A DNA stretch of 64,000 nt from Desmodus rotundus (GCF_022682495.2 NW_026527258.1:682001-746000); one strand, 5' to 3'. Counted from the first letter of the stretch, positions 1 through 12,240 are shown. Numbers and translations: made by a program. The notes: generated from the sequence alone by a model not told the origin.

Positions 1-305
1 AGGACTCGGGAATGAACATGTTCCTGAGAAGTGGCTTTAAGCATGAACGCAGCACTCGATCAATGTGTTCATATCAGCTGAAGTGGAAATGAGTGCCTTG
101 TACCCTATCACACAACCTCTTCAGAACGTATGATCAGCTATTTTGCTCTCTTATCATTTCCCTTGCTGTGTTTGAGTCCAACGATCTACAGAATCACTTT
201 CTCGTCATCCACGGACTCAAAGAGAGTACAGGACTATGACTGCTATGAAGTGCACTATCTTCTATGACACACTTTCCTCGACCGGCGGCCGTCATCTGCC
301 TATAG

Positions 306-498
306 GCCTAGCCCTAAGCCTACATGTAACATTAGCCCAAACCATCATCCTAACCCTAACCCTACTCTTATCCCTAACCCTACCCCTCACCCTAACCCGA
401 ACCCAATCCCCAAACCTAACCCTAACCCTATCCCTAACCCTAATAATAAAGCTAATCCTAACCATATCCCGTATGCTAGCCCTAACCCTAACTCTATC
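306..498 (-). repeat. Interstitial telomere-like block, type-A form (example in unit 1)
   Basis: About 195 bases dominated by CCCTAA on the + strand, that is TTAGGG on the - strand, mixed with variants such as CCCTAG, CCCTAT, CCCGAA, CCCCAA and CCCCTC. The longest uninterrupted runs are only about 16-17 bases (near 348-364 and 415-431), so it is an old, degenerate tract. It recurs once per unit; coordinates are given in each unit entry. The - strand is chosen because it reads as the G-rich telomere strand. Confidence 0.95.
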
Positions 499-504
499 TT
501 GAAA

Positions 505-1000
505 CAGAAGTCGTCTCATATATCGGAGCTGTGGGTGTTGTTCTAACCAAAATGCTCCTGAAATCATTTTCCATCAGGAGTGAATGAGCTGGGGCATAGC
601 AGTATCTGAACGTTTCAGGACAGTGAGCTGCGAGTGTGGGGTTTTCGCCCCTCTATTTTTTCCTTGAAAAACTCACAGTCCGACGATTTCCTGCAAGTAC
701 TGACTAGTATGTCTTGTGGATAAAACTGTTACTCGAACGTACATATGCACATGAAGCTCACAGTCCATAGAGTCTATGCGGCTGAATTTCCTTCTCAGAG
801 AACAGCAAGGATTTCATGGAAAGCTGCCACACGACTAGGGAGTCAGGATGTTTCACACAAGTGCCTTATTGGAAAAATTCATGTCCAGCGGGAAACACTC
901 GGTCAATGGACTCGTTTCTGTAGAGTGCGAAATGTATGGGGTGCCGATATAACCGACCGATTTGGCCAATCATTCCAATTTGTTTTCCGTATGATCACCT
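505..1000 (+). repeat. Diverged internal sub-repeat, block A (example in unit 1)
   Basis: Aligns almost without gaps with the sequence 1,210 bases further on. Anchors: GAAGT 507/1714, CTGAAAT 558/1768, GCATAG 594/1804, GTTTTC 641/1851, CATGAAGCT with TGTGAAGCT near 749/1960, CAGTCC near 760/1971, GAAAGCTG 819/2029, GACT.GGG 833/2043. Similarity by eye is roughly 60-65 percent. From about 940 on, small gaps reduce the offset to about 1,180 (TATGATCA 990/2169). Confidence 0.8.
657..671 (+). other. Hairpin in block A (example in unit 1)
   Basis: TTTTTC, loop CTT, GAAAAA: a 6-bp stem. It is preceded by GGGG-TTTTCG-CCCC (638-651), a second possible short stem. Seen in the other units as well. Confidence 0.6.
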
Positions 1001-1039
1001 AGGCGGTAACTTTGCTAGGCAAAGAGTTCAGGGATCACG

Positions 1040-1140
1040 TTGCCCCAGACAAAGGAATGAACGGGAGCACAGGACTACGCCAACTATGAACTACAGTCAG
1101 CTTGGCTACCACTGTTTTCGCCAAATTATGCGTTCTGGGA
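1040..1140 (+). repeat. Possible third diverged sub-repeat, block C (example in unit 1)
   Basis: AGGAATGAACGGGAG at 1053 resembles AGGAGTGAATGAGC at 576 in block A and AGGAGGGAATGCC at 1791 in block B. The match runs through CAGTCAGCTTGG and TGTTTTCGCC (1112) against CAGTGAGCTGCG and GGTTTTCGCC (640), then GAAAGCGTATCCGGACG against GAAAAGCGTAGTCC. Weaker than the A/B pair and its right limit is unclear. Confidence 0.55.
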
Positions 1141-1369
1141 GGAAAGCGTATCCGGACGTTGGAAGGCCGCTAGGCCATGCTACGTGACTTGGACTCCAAG
1201 GCTCTGAAGATCTAAGGCAATATGGATCTCAGAGCACCCTGCGGGGCTCCCAGTGGAAGATAATACATTGGTGAAGTTGTGTTTTCTCCTCAACATCACC
1301 CGGGAATAAACCTATTTCGTAGGAACCGGGTTTTTTAGCCAAAGCCGTCTCAGCGTGGAACGTCTTCTG

Positions 1370-1400
1370 AATGTTCTCTTTTCAGTAGTAGATGGAATGG
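1370..1400 (+). repeat. Short internal repeat, first copy (example in unit 1)
   Basis: AATGTTCTC at 1370 and again at 1642, followed by TTTTCAGTAGTAGATGG and ATTTCAGTAGGGGATGA. About 30 bases are similar, 272 bases apart. Related-looking starts occur at 563 and 1773, so this may be the edge of the same ancestral module. The stretch between 1140 and 1710 otherwise shows nothing I recognise. Confidence 0.6.
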
Positions 1401-1713
1401 GAGACTAAGGGTGTAGCCTAGGAAACGCATGGAGACTACTACGTCCCTTGGACTCCACCCGTTCGTGAAGCATTAAGGGACGAACAAGCTAAACGTACAC
1501 CATGGGCCTAGCAGGGCATTCATTCCACTCTGAGAATACAGCAGTGAAGACTTTGCGCTCCCCTGCGTCATTCAGCAATTATAGGAACTCGTGCGAAAAG
1601 TGTTTTCCACAAAAGCCATCCACACTATTTGACGTGTTATCAATGTTCTCATTTCAGTAGGGGATGAAAGCAGTGGTGTGCCACATAGTGCGTACACTTG
1701 TCAGCATCCCGTC

Positions 1714-2040
1714 GAAGTACCTTGCTGCAATGTAGGATCTCTGGCTCGTGTCATAGCCCAAGAGCTACTGAAATGATTTCCCTTCAGCAAAGGAGGGAAT
1801 GCCAGCATAGCACTTTGTGATCCTTGAAGGGGGATGAGCTTCCACAGTAGAGTTTTCTCCTAGGTACTTTTCGCATCCGAAAAGCGTAGTCCCAAGAAGA
1901 AGAGAAGGAACGGCCTAGTTCCTCACTTTGACCATACAGTGTTTTCAACGCAGAAACGCATGTGAAGCTAGCAGTCCCCTTACTCTATTCGCGTGAACGT
2001 CTCGGACACAGCACATGAGTCAACGGTTTGAAAGCTGGCA
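1714..2040 (+). repeat. Diverged internal sub-repeat, block B (example in unit 1)
   Basis: Partner of block A. It does not stop at the chosen unit boundary but continues about 140-180 bases into the next unit (to about 2180), so the phase used here cuts through it. The same arrangement holds in every unit. Confidence 0.8.
1867..1884 (+). other. Hairpin in block B (example in unit 1)
   Basis: CTTTTCG, loop CATC, CGAAAAG: a perfect 7-bp stem exactly 1,210 bases after the block-A hairpin. Variants seen among units fall in the loop (C5956, with the same change in units 6 and 18) or leave a G-T pairing (T20236, T46776, T63122). Confidence 0.65.
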
Positions 2041-4080
2041 AGGACTCGGGAATGAACATGTTCCTGAGAAGTGGCTTTAAGCATGAACGCAGCACTCGAT
2101 CAATGTGTTCATATCAGCTGAAGTGGAAATGAGTGCCTTGTACCCTATCACACAACCTCTTCAGAACGTATGATCAGCTATTTTGCTCTCTTATCATTTC
2201 CCTTGCTGTGTTTGAGTCCAACGATCTACAGAATCACTTTCTCGTCATCCACGGACTCAAAGAGAGTACAGGACTATGACTGCTATGAAGTGCACTATCT
2301 TCTATGACACACTTTCCTCGACCGGCGGCCGTCATCTGCCTATAGGCCTAGCCCTAAGCCTACATGTAACATTAGCCCAAACCATCATCCTAACCCTAAC
2401 CCTACTCTTATCCCTAACCCTACCCCTCACCCTAACCCGAACCCAATCCCCAAACCTAACCCTAACCCTATCCCTAACCCTAATAATAAAGCTAATCCTA
2501 ACCATATCCCGTATGCTAGCCCTAACCCTAACTCTATCTTGAAACAGAAGTCGTCTCATATATCGGAGCTGTGGGTGTTGTTCTAACCAAAATGCTCCTG
2601 AAATCATTTTCCATCAGGAGTGAATGAGCTGGGGCATAGCAGTATCTGAACGTTTCAGGACAGTGAGCTGCGAGTGTGGGGTTTTCGCCCCTCTATTTTT
2701 TCCTTGAAAAACTCACAGTCCGACGATTTCCTGCAAGTACTGACTAGTATGTCTTGTGGATAAAACTGTTACTCGAACGTACATATGCACATGAAGCTCA
2801 CAGTCCATAGAGTCTATGCGGCTGAATTTCCTTCTCAGAGAACAGCAAGGATTTCATGGAAAGCTGCCACACGACTAGGGAGTCAGGATGTTTCACACAA
2901 GTGCCTTATTGGAAAAATTCATGTCCAGCGGGAAACACTCGGTCAATGGACTCGTTTCTGTAGAGTGCGAAATGTATGGGGTGCCGATATAACCGACCGA
3001 TTTGGCCAATCATTCCAATTTGTTTTCCGTATGATCACCTAGGCGGTAACTTTGCTAGGAAAAGAGTTCAGGGATCACGTTGCCCCAGACAAAGGAATGA
3101 ACGGGAGCACAGGACTACGCCAACTATGAACTACAGTCAGCTTGGCTACCACTGTTTTCGCCAAATTATGCGTTCTGGGAGGAAAGCGTATCCGGACGTT
3201 GGAAGGCCGCTAGGCCATGCTACGTGACTTGGACTCCAAGGCTCTGAAGAACTAAGGCAATATGGATCTCAGAGCACCCTGCGGGGCTCCCAGTGGAAGA
3301 TAATACATTGGTGAAGTTGTGTTTTCTCCTCAACATCACCCGGGAATAAACCTATTTCGTAGGAACCGGGTTTTTTAGCCAAAGCCGTCTCAGCGTGGAA
3401 CGTCTTCTGAATGTTCTCTTTTCAGTAGTAGATGGAATGGGAGACTAAGGGTGTAGCCTAGGAAACGCATGGAGACTACTACGTCCCTTGGACTCCACCC
3501 GTTCGTGAAGCATTAAGGGACGAACAAGCTAAACGTACACCATGGGCCTAGCAGGGCATTCATTCCACTCTGAGAATACAGCAGTGAAGACTTTGCGCTC
3601 CCCTGCGTCATTCAGCAATTATAGGAACTCGTGCGAAAAGTGTTTTCCACAAAAGCCATCCACACTATTTGACGTGTTATCAATGTTCTCATTTCAGTAG
3701 GGGATGAAAGCAGTGGTGTGCCACATAGTGCGTACACTTGTCAGCATCCCGTCGAAGTACCTTGCTGCAATGTAGGATCTCTGGCTCGTGTCATAGCCCA
3801 AGAGCTACTGAAATGATTTCCCTTCAGCAAAGGAGGGAATGCCAGCATAGCACTTTGTGATCCTTGAAGGGGGATGAGCTTCCACAGTAGAGTTTTCTCC
3901 TAGGTACTTTTCGCATCCGAAAAGCGTAGTCCCAAGAAGAAGAGAAGGAACGGCCTAGTTCCTCACTTTGACCATACAGTGTTTTCAACGCAGAAACACA
4001 TGTGAAGCTAGCAGTCCCCTTACTCTATTCGAGTGAACGTCTCGGACACAGCACATGAGTCAACGGTTTGAAAGCTGGCA
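2041..4080 (+). repeat. Unit 2, type A, 2040 bases
   Basis: Telomere-like block 2346-2538. Private variants A3060, A3251 and A3998 are shared only with unit 5, as expected from the 6,120-base duplication. Confidence 0.96.
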
Positions 4081-6120
4081 AGGACTCGGGAATGAACATG
4101 TTCCTGAGAAGTGGCTTTAAGCATGAACGCAGCACTCGATCAATGTGTTCATATCAGCTGAAGTGGAAATGAGTGCCTTGTACCCTATCACACAACCTCT
4201 TCAGAACGTATGATCAGCTATTTTGCTCTCTTATCATTTCCCTTGCTGTGTTTGAGTCCAACGATCTACAGAATCACTTTCTCGTCATCCACGGACTCAA
4301 AGAGAGTACAGGACTATGACTGCTATGAAGTGCACTATCTTCTATGACACACTTTCCTCGACCGGCGGCCGTCATCTGCCTATAGCCCTAGCCCTAAGCC
4401 TACATGTAACATTAGCCCAAACCATCATCCTAACCCTAACCCTACTCTTATCCCTAACCCTACCCCTCACCCTAACCCGAACCCAATCCCCAAACCTAAC
4501 CCTAACCCTATCCCTAACCCTAATAATAAAGCTAATCCTAACCATATCCCGTATGCTAGTCCTAACCCTAACTCTATCTTGAAACAGAAGTCGTCTCATA
4601 TATCGGAGCTGTGGGTGTTGTTCTAACCAAAATGCTCCTGAAATCATTTTCCATCAGGAGTGAATGAGCTGGGGCATAGCAGTATCTGAACGTTTCAGGA
4701 CAGTGAGCTGCGAGTGTGGGGTTTTCGCCCCTCTATTTTTTCCTTGAAAAACTCACAGTCCGACGATTTCCTGCAAGTACTGACTAGTATGTCTTGTGGA
4801 TAAAACTGTTACTCGAACGTACATATGCACATGAAGCTCACAGTCCATAGAGTCTATGCGGCTGAATTTCCTTCTCAGAGAACAGCAAGGATTTCATGGA
4901 AAGCTGCCACACGACTAGGGAGTCAGGATGTTTCACACAAGTGCCTTATTGGAAAAATTCATGTCCAGCGGGAAACACTCGGTCAATGGACTCGTTTCTG
5001 TAGAGTGCGAAATGTATGGGGTGCCGATATAACCGACCGATTTGGCCAATCATTCCAATTTGTTTTCCGTATGATCACCTAGGCGGTAACTTTGCTAGGC
5101 AAAGAGTTCAGGGATCACGTTCCCCCAGACAAAGGAATGAACGGGAGCACAGGACTACGCCAACTATGAACTACAGTCAGCTTGGCTACCACTGTTTTCG
5201 CCAAATTATGCGTTCTGGGAGGAAAGCGTATCCGGACGTTGGAAGGCCGCTAGGCCATGCTACGTGACTTGGACTCCAAGGCTCTGAAGATCTAAGGCAA
5301 TATGGATCTCAGAGCACCCTGCGGGGCTCCCAGTGGAAGATAATACATTGGTGAAGTTGTGTTTTCTCCTCAACATCACCCGCGAATAAACCTATTTCGT
5401 AGGAACCGGGTTTTTTAGCCAAAGCCGTCTCAGCGTGGAACGTCTTCTGAATGTTCTCTTTTCAGTAGTAGATGGAATGGGAGACTAAGGGTGTAGCCTA
5501 GGAAACGCACGGAGACTACTACGTCCCTTGGACTCCACCCGTTCGTGAAGCATTAAGGGACGAACAAGCTAAACGTACACCATGGGCCTAGCAGGGCATT
5601 CATTCCACTCTGAGAATACAGCAGTGAAGACTTTGCGCTCCCCTGCGTCATTCAGCAATTATAGGAACTCGTGCGAAAAGTGTTTTCCACAAAAGCCATC
5701 CAAACTATTTGACGTGTTATCAATGTTCTCATTTCAGTAGGGGATGAAAGCAGTGGTGTGCCACATAGTGCGTACACTTGTCAGCATCCCGTCGAAGTAC
5801 CTTGCTGCAATGTAGGATCTCTGGCTCGTGTCATAGCCCAAGAGCTACTGAAATGATTTCCCTTCAGCAAAGGAGGGAATGCCAGCATAGCACTTTGTGA
5901 TCCTTGAAGGGGGATGAGCTTCCACAGTAGAGTTTTCTCCTAGGTACTTTTCGCACCCGAAAAGCGTAGTCCCAAGAAGAAGAGAAGGAACGGCCTAGTT
6001 CCTCACTTTGACCATACAGTGTTTTCGACGCAGAAACGCATGTGAAGCTAGCAGTCCCCTTACTCTATTCGAGTGAACGTCTCGGACACAGCACATGAGT
6101 CAACGGTTTGAAAGCTGGCA
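4081..6120 (+). repeat. Unit 3, type A, 2040 bases
   Basis: Telomere-like block 4386-4578, with T4560 (GCTAGTCC) shared with units 6 and 18. C5122, C5383, C5510, C5956 and G6027 follow the same trio. A5703 is shared with unit 6 but not with unit 18, which helps date the duplications. Confidence 0.96.
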
Positions 6121-8160
6121 AGGACTCGGGAATGAACATGTTCCTGAGAAGTGGCTTTAAGCATGAACGCAGCACTCGATCAATGTGTTCATATCAGCTG
6201 AAGTGGAAATGAGTGCCTTGTACCCTATCACACAACCTCTTCAGAACGTATGATCAGCTATTTTGCTCTCTTATCATTTCCCTTGCTGTGTTTGAGTCCA
6301 ACGATCTACAGAATCACTTTCTCGTCATCCACGGACTCAAAGAGAGTACAGGACTATGACTGCTACGAAGTGCACTATCTTCTATGACACACTTTCCTCG
6401 ACCGGCGGCCGTCATCTGCCTATAGCCCTAGCCCTAAGCCTACATGTAACATTAGCCCAAACCATCATCCTAACCCTAACCCTACTCTTATCCCTAACCC
6501 TACCCCTCACCCTAACCCGAACCCAATCCCCAAACCGAACCCTAACCCTATCCCTAACCCTAATAATAAAGCTAATCCTAACCATATCCCGTATGCTAGC
6601 CCTAACCCTAACTCTATCTTGAAACAGAAGTCGTCTCATATATCGGAGCTGTGGGTGTTGTTCTAACCAAAATGCTCCTGAAATCATTTTCCATCAAGAG
6701 TGAATGAGCTGGGGCATAGCAGTATCTGAACGTTTCAGGACAGTGAGCTGCGAGTGTGGGGTTTTCGCCCCTCTATTTTTTCCTTGAAAAACTCACAGTC
6801 CGACGATTTCCTGCAAGTACTGACTAGTATGTCTTGTGGATAAAACTGTTACTCGAACGTACATATGCACATGAAGCTCACAGTCCATAGAGTCTATGCG
6901 GCTGAATTTCCTTCTCAGAGAACAGCAAGGATTTCATGGAAAGCTGCCACACGACTAGGGAGTCAGGATGTTTCACACAAGTGCCTTATTGGAAAAATTC
7001 ATGTCCAGCGGGAAACACTCGGTCAATGGACTCGTTTCTGTAGAGTGCGAAATGTATGGGGTGCCGATATAACCGACCGATTTGGCCAATCATTCCAATT
7101 TGTTTTCCGTATGATCACCTAGGCGGTAACTTTGCTAGGCAAAGAGTTCAGGGATCACGTTGCCCCAGACAAAGGAATGAACGGGAGCACAGGACTACGC
7201 CAACTATGAACTACAGTCAGCTTGGCTACCACTGTTTTCGCCAAATTATGCGTTCTGGGAGGAAAGCGTATCCGGACGTTGGAAGGCCGCTAGGCCATGC
7301 TACGTGACTTGGACTCCAAGGCTCTGAAGATCTAAGGCAATATGGATCTCAGAGCACCCTGCGGGGCTCCCAGTGGAAGATAATACATTGGTGAAGTTGT
7401 GTTTTCTCCTCAACATCACCCGGGAATAAACCTATTTCGTAGGAACCGGGTTTTTTAGCCAAAGCCGTCTCAGCGTGGAACGTCTTCTGAATGTTCTCTT
7501 TTCAGTAGTAGATGGAATGGGAGACTAAGGGTGTAGCCTAGGAAACGCATGGAGACTACTACGTCCCTTGGACTCCACCCGTTCGTGAAGCATTAAGGGA
7601 CGAACAAGCTAAACGTACACCATGGGCCTAGCAGGGCATTCATTCCACTCTGAGAATACAGCAGTGAAGACTTTGCGCTCCCCTGCGTCATTCAGCAATT
7701 ATAGGAACTCGTGCGAAAAGTGTTTTCCACAAAAGCCATCCACACTATTTGACGTGTTATCAATGTTCTCATTTCAGTAGGGGATGAAAGCAGTGGTGTG
7801 CCACATAGTGCGTACACTTGTCAGCATCCCGTCGAAGTACCTTGCTGCAATGTAGGATCTCTGGCTCGTGTCATAGCCCAAGAGCTACTGAAATGATTTC
7901 CCTTCAGCAAAGGAGGGAATGCCAGCATAGCACTTTGTGATCCTTGAAGGGGGATGAGCTTCCACAGTAGAGTTTTCTCCTAGGTACTTTTCGCATCCGA
8001 AAAGCGTAGTCCCAAGAAGAAGAGAAGGAACGGCCTAGTTCCTCACTTTGACCATACAGTGTTTTCAACGCAGAAACGCATGTGAAGCTAGCAGTCCCCT
8101 TACTCTATTCGCGTGAACGTCTCGGACACAGCACATGAGTCAACGGTTTGAAAGCTGGCA
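6121..8160 (+). repeat. Unit 4, type A, 2040 bases, chimera of unit-7-like left and unit-1-like right
   Basis: Telomere-like block 6426-6618 with G6537 (CAAACCGAAC). C6366 and A6697 are shared with units 7 and 19. From about 7355 rightward it follows unit 1 (C7355, G7383, T6 tract, C8112), not unit 7. Confidence 0.95.
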
Positions 8161-10200
8161 AGGACTCGGGAATGAACATGTTCCTGAGAAGTGGCTTTAA
8201 GCATGAACGCAGCACTCGATCAATGTGTTCATATCAGCTGAAGTGGAAATGAGTGCCTTGTACCCTATCACACAACCTCTTCAGAACGTATGATCAGCTA
8301 TTTTGCTCTCTTATCATTTCCCTTGCTGTGTTTGAGTCCAACGATCTACAGAATCACTTTCTCGTCATCCACGGACTCAAAGAGAGTACAGGACTATGAC
8401 TGCTATGAAGTGCACTATCTTCTATGACACACTTTCCTCGACCGGCGGCCGTCATCTGCCTATAGGCCTAGCCCTAAGCCTACATGTAACATTAGCCCAA
8501 ACCATCATCCTAACCCTAACCCTACTCTTATCCCTAACCCTACCCCTCACCCTAACCCGAACCCAATCCCCAAACCTAACCCTAACCCTATCCCTAACCC
8601 TAATAATAAAGCTAATCCTAACCATATCCCGTATGCTAGCCCTAACCCTAACTCTATCTTGAAACAGAAGTCGTCTCATATATCGGAGCTGTGGGTGTTG
8701 TTCTAACCAAAATGCTCCTGAAATCATTTTCCATCAGGAGTGAATGAGCTGGGGCATAGCAGTATCTGAACGTTTCAGGACAGTGAGCTGCGAGTGTGGG
8801 GTTTTCGCCCCTCTATTTTTTCCTTGAAAAACTCACAGTCCGACGATTTCCTGCAAGTACTGACTAGTATGTCTTGTGGATAAAACTGTTACTCGAACGT
8901 ACATATGCACATGAAGCTCACAGTCCATAGAGTCTATGCGGCTGAATTTCCTTCTCAGAGAACAGCAAGGATTTCATGGAAAGCTGCCACACGACTAGGG
9001 AGTCAGGATGTTTCACACAAGTGCCTTATTGGAAAAATTCATGTCCAGCGGGAAACACTCGGTCAATGGACTCGTTTCTGTAGAGTGCGAAATGTATGGG
9101 GTGCCGATATAACCGACCGATTTGGCCAATCATTCCAATTTGTTTTCCGTATGATCACCTAGGCGGTAACTTTGCTAGGAAAAGAGTTCAGGGATCACGT
9201 TGCCCCAGACAAAGGAATGAACGGGAGCACAGGACTACGCCAACTATGAACTACAGTCAGCTTGGCTACCACTGTTTTCGCCAAATTATGCGTTCTGGGA
9301 GGAAAGCGTATCCGGACGTTGGAAGGCCGCTAGGCCATGCTACGTGACTTGGACTCCAAGGCTCTGAAGAACTAAGGCAATATGGATCTCAGAGCACCCT
9401 GCGGGGCTCCCAGTGGAAGATAATACATTGGTGAAGTTGTGTTTTCTCCTCAACATCACCCGGGAATAAACCTATTTCGTAGGAACCGGGTTTTTTAGCC
9501 AAAGCCGTCTCAGCGTGGAACGTCTTCTGAATGTTCTCTTTTCAGTAGTAGATGGAATGGGAGACTAAGGGTGTAGCCTAGGAAACGCATGGAGACTACT
9601 ACGTCCCTTGGACTCCACCCGTTCGTGAAGCATTAAGGGACGAACAAGCTAAACGTACACCATGGGCCTAGCAGGGCATTCATTCCACTCTGAGAATACA
9701 GCAGTGAAGACTTTGCGCTCCCCTGCGTCATTCAGCAATTATAGGAACTCGTGCGAAAAGTGTTTTCCACAAAAGCCATCCACACTATTTGACGTGTTAT
9801 CAATGTTCTCATTTCAGTAGGGGATGAAAGCAGTGGTGTGCCACATAGTGCGTACACTTGTCAGCATCCCGTCGAAGTACCTTGCTGCAATGTAGGATCT
9901 CTGGCTCGTGTCATAGCCCAAGAGCTACTGAAATGATTTCCCTTCAGCAAAGGAGGGAATGCCAGCATAGCACTTTGTGATCCTTGAAGGGGGATGAGCT
10001 TCCACAGTAGAGTTTTCTCCTAGGTACTTTTCGCATCCGAAAAGCGTAGTCCCAAGAAGAAGAGAAGGAACGGCCTAGTTCCTCACTTTGACCATACAGT
10101 GTTTTCAACGCAGAAACACATGTGAAGCTAGCAGTCCCCTTACTCTATTCGAGTGAACGTCTCGGACACAGCACATGAGTCAACGGTTTGAAAGCTGGCA
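8161..10200 (+). repeat. Unit 5, type A, 2040 bases
   Basis: Telomere-like block 8466-8658. Apparently identical to unit 2 (A9180, A9371, A10118). From about 9727 it is the left edge of higher-order copy 1; the corresponding sequence in copy 2 is the type-A right end of unit 17, differing at A10118/G34617. Confidence 0.95.
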
Positions 10201-12240
10201 AGGACTCGGGAATGAACATGTTCCTGAGAAGTGGCTTTAAGCATGAACGCAGCACTCGATCAATGTGTTCATATCAGCTGAAGTGGAAATGAGTGCCTTG
10301 TACCCTATCACACAACCTCTTCAGAACGTATGATCAGCTATTTTGCTCTCTTATCATTTCCCTTGCTGTGTTTGAGTCCAACGATCTACAGAATCACTTT
10401 CTCGTCATCCACGGACTCAAAGAGAGTACAGGACTATGACTGCTATGAAGTGCACTATCTTCTATGACACACTTTCCTCGACCGGCGGCCGTCATCTGCC
10501 TATAGCCCTAGCCCTAAGCCTACATGTAACATTAGCCCAAACCATCATCCTAACCCTAACCCTACTCTTATCCCTAACCCTACCCCTCACCCTAACCCGA
10601 ACCCAATCCCCAAACCTAACCCTAACCCTATCCCTAACCCTAATAATAAAGCTAATCCTAACCATATCCCGTATGCTAGTCCTAACCCTAACTCTATCTT
10701 GAAACAGAAGTCGTCTCATATATCGGAGCTGTGGGTGTTGTTCTAACCAAAATGCTCCTGAAATCATTTTCCATCAGGAGTGAATGAGCTGGGGCATAGC
10801 AGTATCTGAACGTTTCAGGACAGTGAGCTGCGAGTGTGGGGTTTTCGCCCCTCTATTTTTTCCTTGAAAAACTCACAGTCCGACGATTTCCTGCAAGTAC
10901 TGACTAGTATGTCTTGTGGATAAAACTGTTACTCGAACGTACATATGCACATGAAGCTCACAGTCCATAGAGTCTATGCGGCTGAATTTCCTTCTCAGAG
11001 AACAGCAAGGATTTCATGGAAAGCTGCCACACGACTAGGGAGTCAGGATGTTTCACACAAGTGCCTTATTGGAAAAATTCATGTCCAGCGGGAAACACTC
11101 GGTCAATGGACTCGTTTCTGTAGAGTGCGAAATGTATGGGGTGCCGATATAACCGACCGATTTGGCCAATCATTCCAATTTGTTTTCCGTATGATCACCT
11201 AGGCGGTAACTTTGCTAGGCAAAGAGTTCAGGGATCACGTTCCCCCAGACAAAGGAATGAACGGGAGCACAGGACTACGCCAACTATGAACTACAGTCAG
11301 CTTGGCTACCACTGTTTTCGCCAAATTATGCGTTCTGGGAGGAAAGCGTATCCGGACGTTGGAAGGCCGCTAGGCCATGCTACGTGACTTGGACTCCAAG
11401 GCTCTGAAGATCTAAGGCAATATGGATCTCAGAGCACCCTGCGGGGCTCCCAGTGGAAGATAATACATTGGTGAAGTTGTGTTTTCTCCTCAACATCACC
11501 CGCGAATAAACCTATTTCGTAGGAACCGGGTTTTTTAGCCAAAGCCGTCTCAGCGTGGAACGTCTTCTGAATGTTCTCTTTTCAGTAGTAGATGGAATGG
11601 GAGACTAAGGGTGTAGCCTAGGAAACGCACGGAGACTACTACGTCCCTTGGACTCCACCCGTTCGTGAAGCATTAAGGGACGAACAAGCTAAACGTACAC
11701 CATGGGCCTAGCAGGGCATTCATTCCACTCTGAGAATACAGCAGTGAAGACTTTGCGCTCCCCTGCGTCATTCAGCAATTATAGGAACTCGTGCGAAAAG
11801 TGTTTTCCACAAAAGCCATCCAAACTATTTGACGTGTTATCAATGTTCTCATTTCAGTAGGGGATGAAAGCAGTGGTGTGCCACATAGTGCGTACACTTG
11901 TCAGCATCCCGTCGAAGTACCTTGCTGCAATGTAGGATCTCTGGCTCGTGTCATAGCCCAAGAGCTACTGAAATGATTTCCCTTCAGCAAAGGAGGGAAT
12001 GCCAGCATAGCACTTTGTGATCCTTGAAGGGGGATGAGCTTCCACAGTAGAGTTTTCTCCTAGGTACTTTTCGCACCCGAAAAGCGTAGTCCCAAGAAGA
12101 AGAGAAGGAACGGCCTAGTTCCTCACTTTGACCATACAGTGTTTTCGACGCAGAAACGCATGTGAAGCTAGCAGTCCCCTTACTCTATTCGAGTGAACGT
12201 CTCGGACACAGCACATGAGTCAACGGTTTGAAAGCTGGCA
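10201..12240 (+). repeat. Unit 6, type A, 2040 bases
   Basis: Telomere-like block 10506-10698. Apparently identical to unit 3; counterpart of unit 18 in the higher-order repeat. Differences from unit 18 noticed: A11823 (C36322) and G11815 (C36314). Confidence 0.95.

Larger units (their letters stand above)
1..2040 (+). repeat. Unit 1, type A, 2040 bases
   Basis: Used here as the reference for unit offsets. Telomere-like block 306-498, with the first hexamer as GCCTAG (G306). T6 tract form. The left part resembles units 2 and 5; the right part (from 578) matches unit 4, including C1992 in the GCGTGAACG motif. Confidence 0.96.
578..6697 (+). repeat. Three-unit duplication, copy 1 (6,120 bases)
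   Basis: Reading 578-7354 against 6698-13474 I find no difference, including rare bases private to these units: A3060 and A9180, A3251 and A9371, T4560 and T10680, A5703 and A11823, C1992 and C8112. Identity under a 6,120-base shift stops on the left at G577/A6697 and on the right at C7355/A13475. The exact cut inside the 578-1234 overlap is arbitrary. Confidence 0.9.

Noticed and set aside
236..502. Recurring 88- or 115-codon + frame over the telomere-like block, and the 91-codon frame on the opposite strand
   Set aside because: The residues are simple translations of the hexamer repeat (runs of Leu-Thr and of Arg-Val). Length changes between A and B units come from one base at a stop codon. 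There is no domain or other sign of coding, and both strands are open at once because the hexamer repeat contains few stops.
638..661. GGGG-CCCC stem followed by a T6 run, resembling a bacterial intrinsic terminator or a Pol III stop
   Set aside because: The stem is only 4 bp, there is no upstream gene or recognisable Pol III promoter, and the context is a eukaryotic satellite.
720..733. TGTGGATAAAACTG resembling a DnaA-box or origin element
   Set aside because: An isolated short match in a eukaryotic satellite, with no cluster of such boxes.
745..1002. 85-codon + frame present at the same place in the first 31 units
   Set aside because: Its persistence is expected from the high identity between units. 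Among the variants seen by eye, about a dozen change the residue and about three are silent, close to the neutral expectation and not the pattern of a conserved protein. I recognise no family.
936..1187. 83-codon + frame (123 codons in unit 23) overlapping the previous one
   Set aside because: Overlaps another frame, depends on single-base changes for its length, is absent from type-B units because of the 4-base insertion, and shows no recognisable domain.
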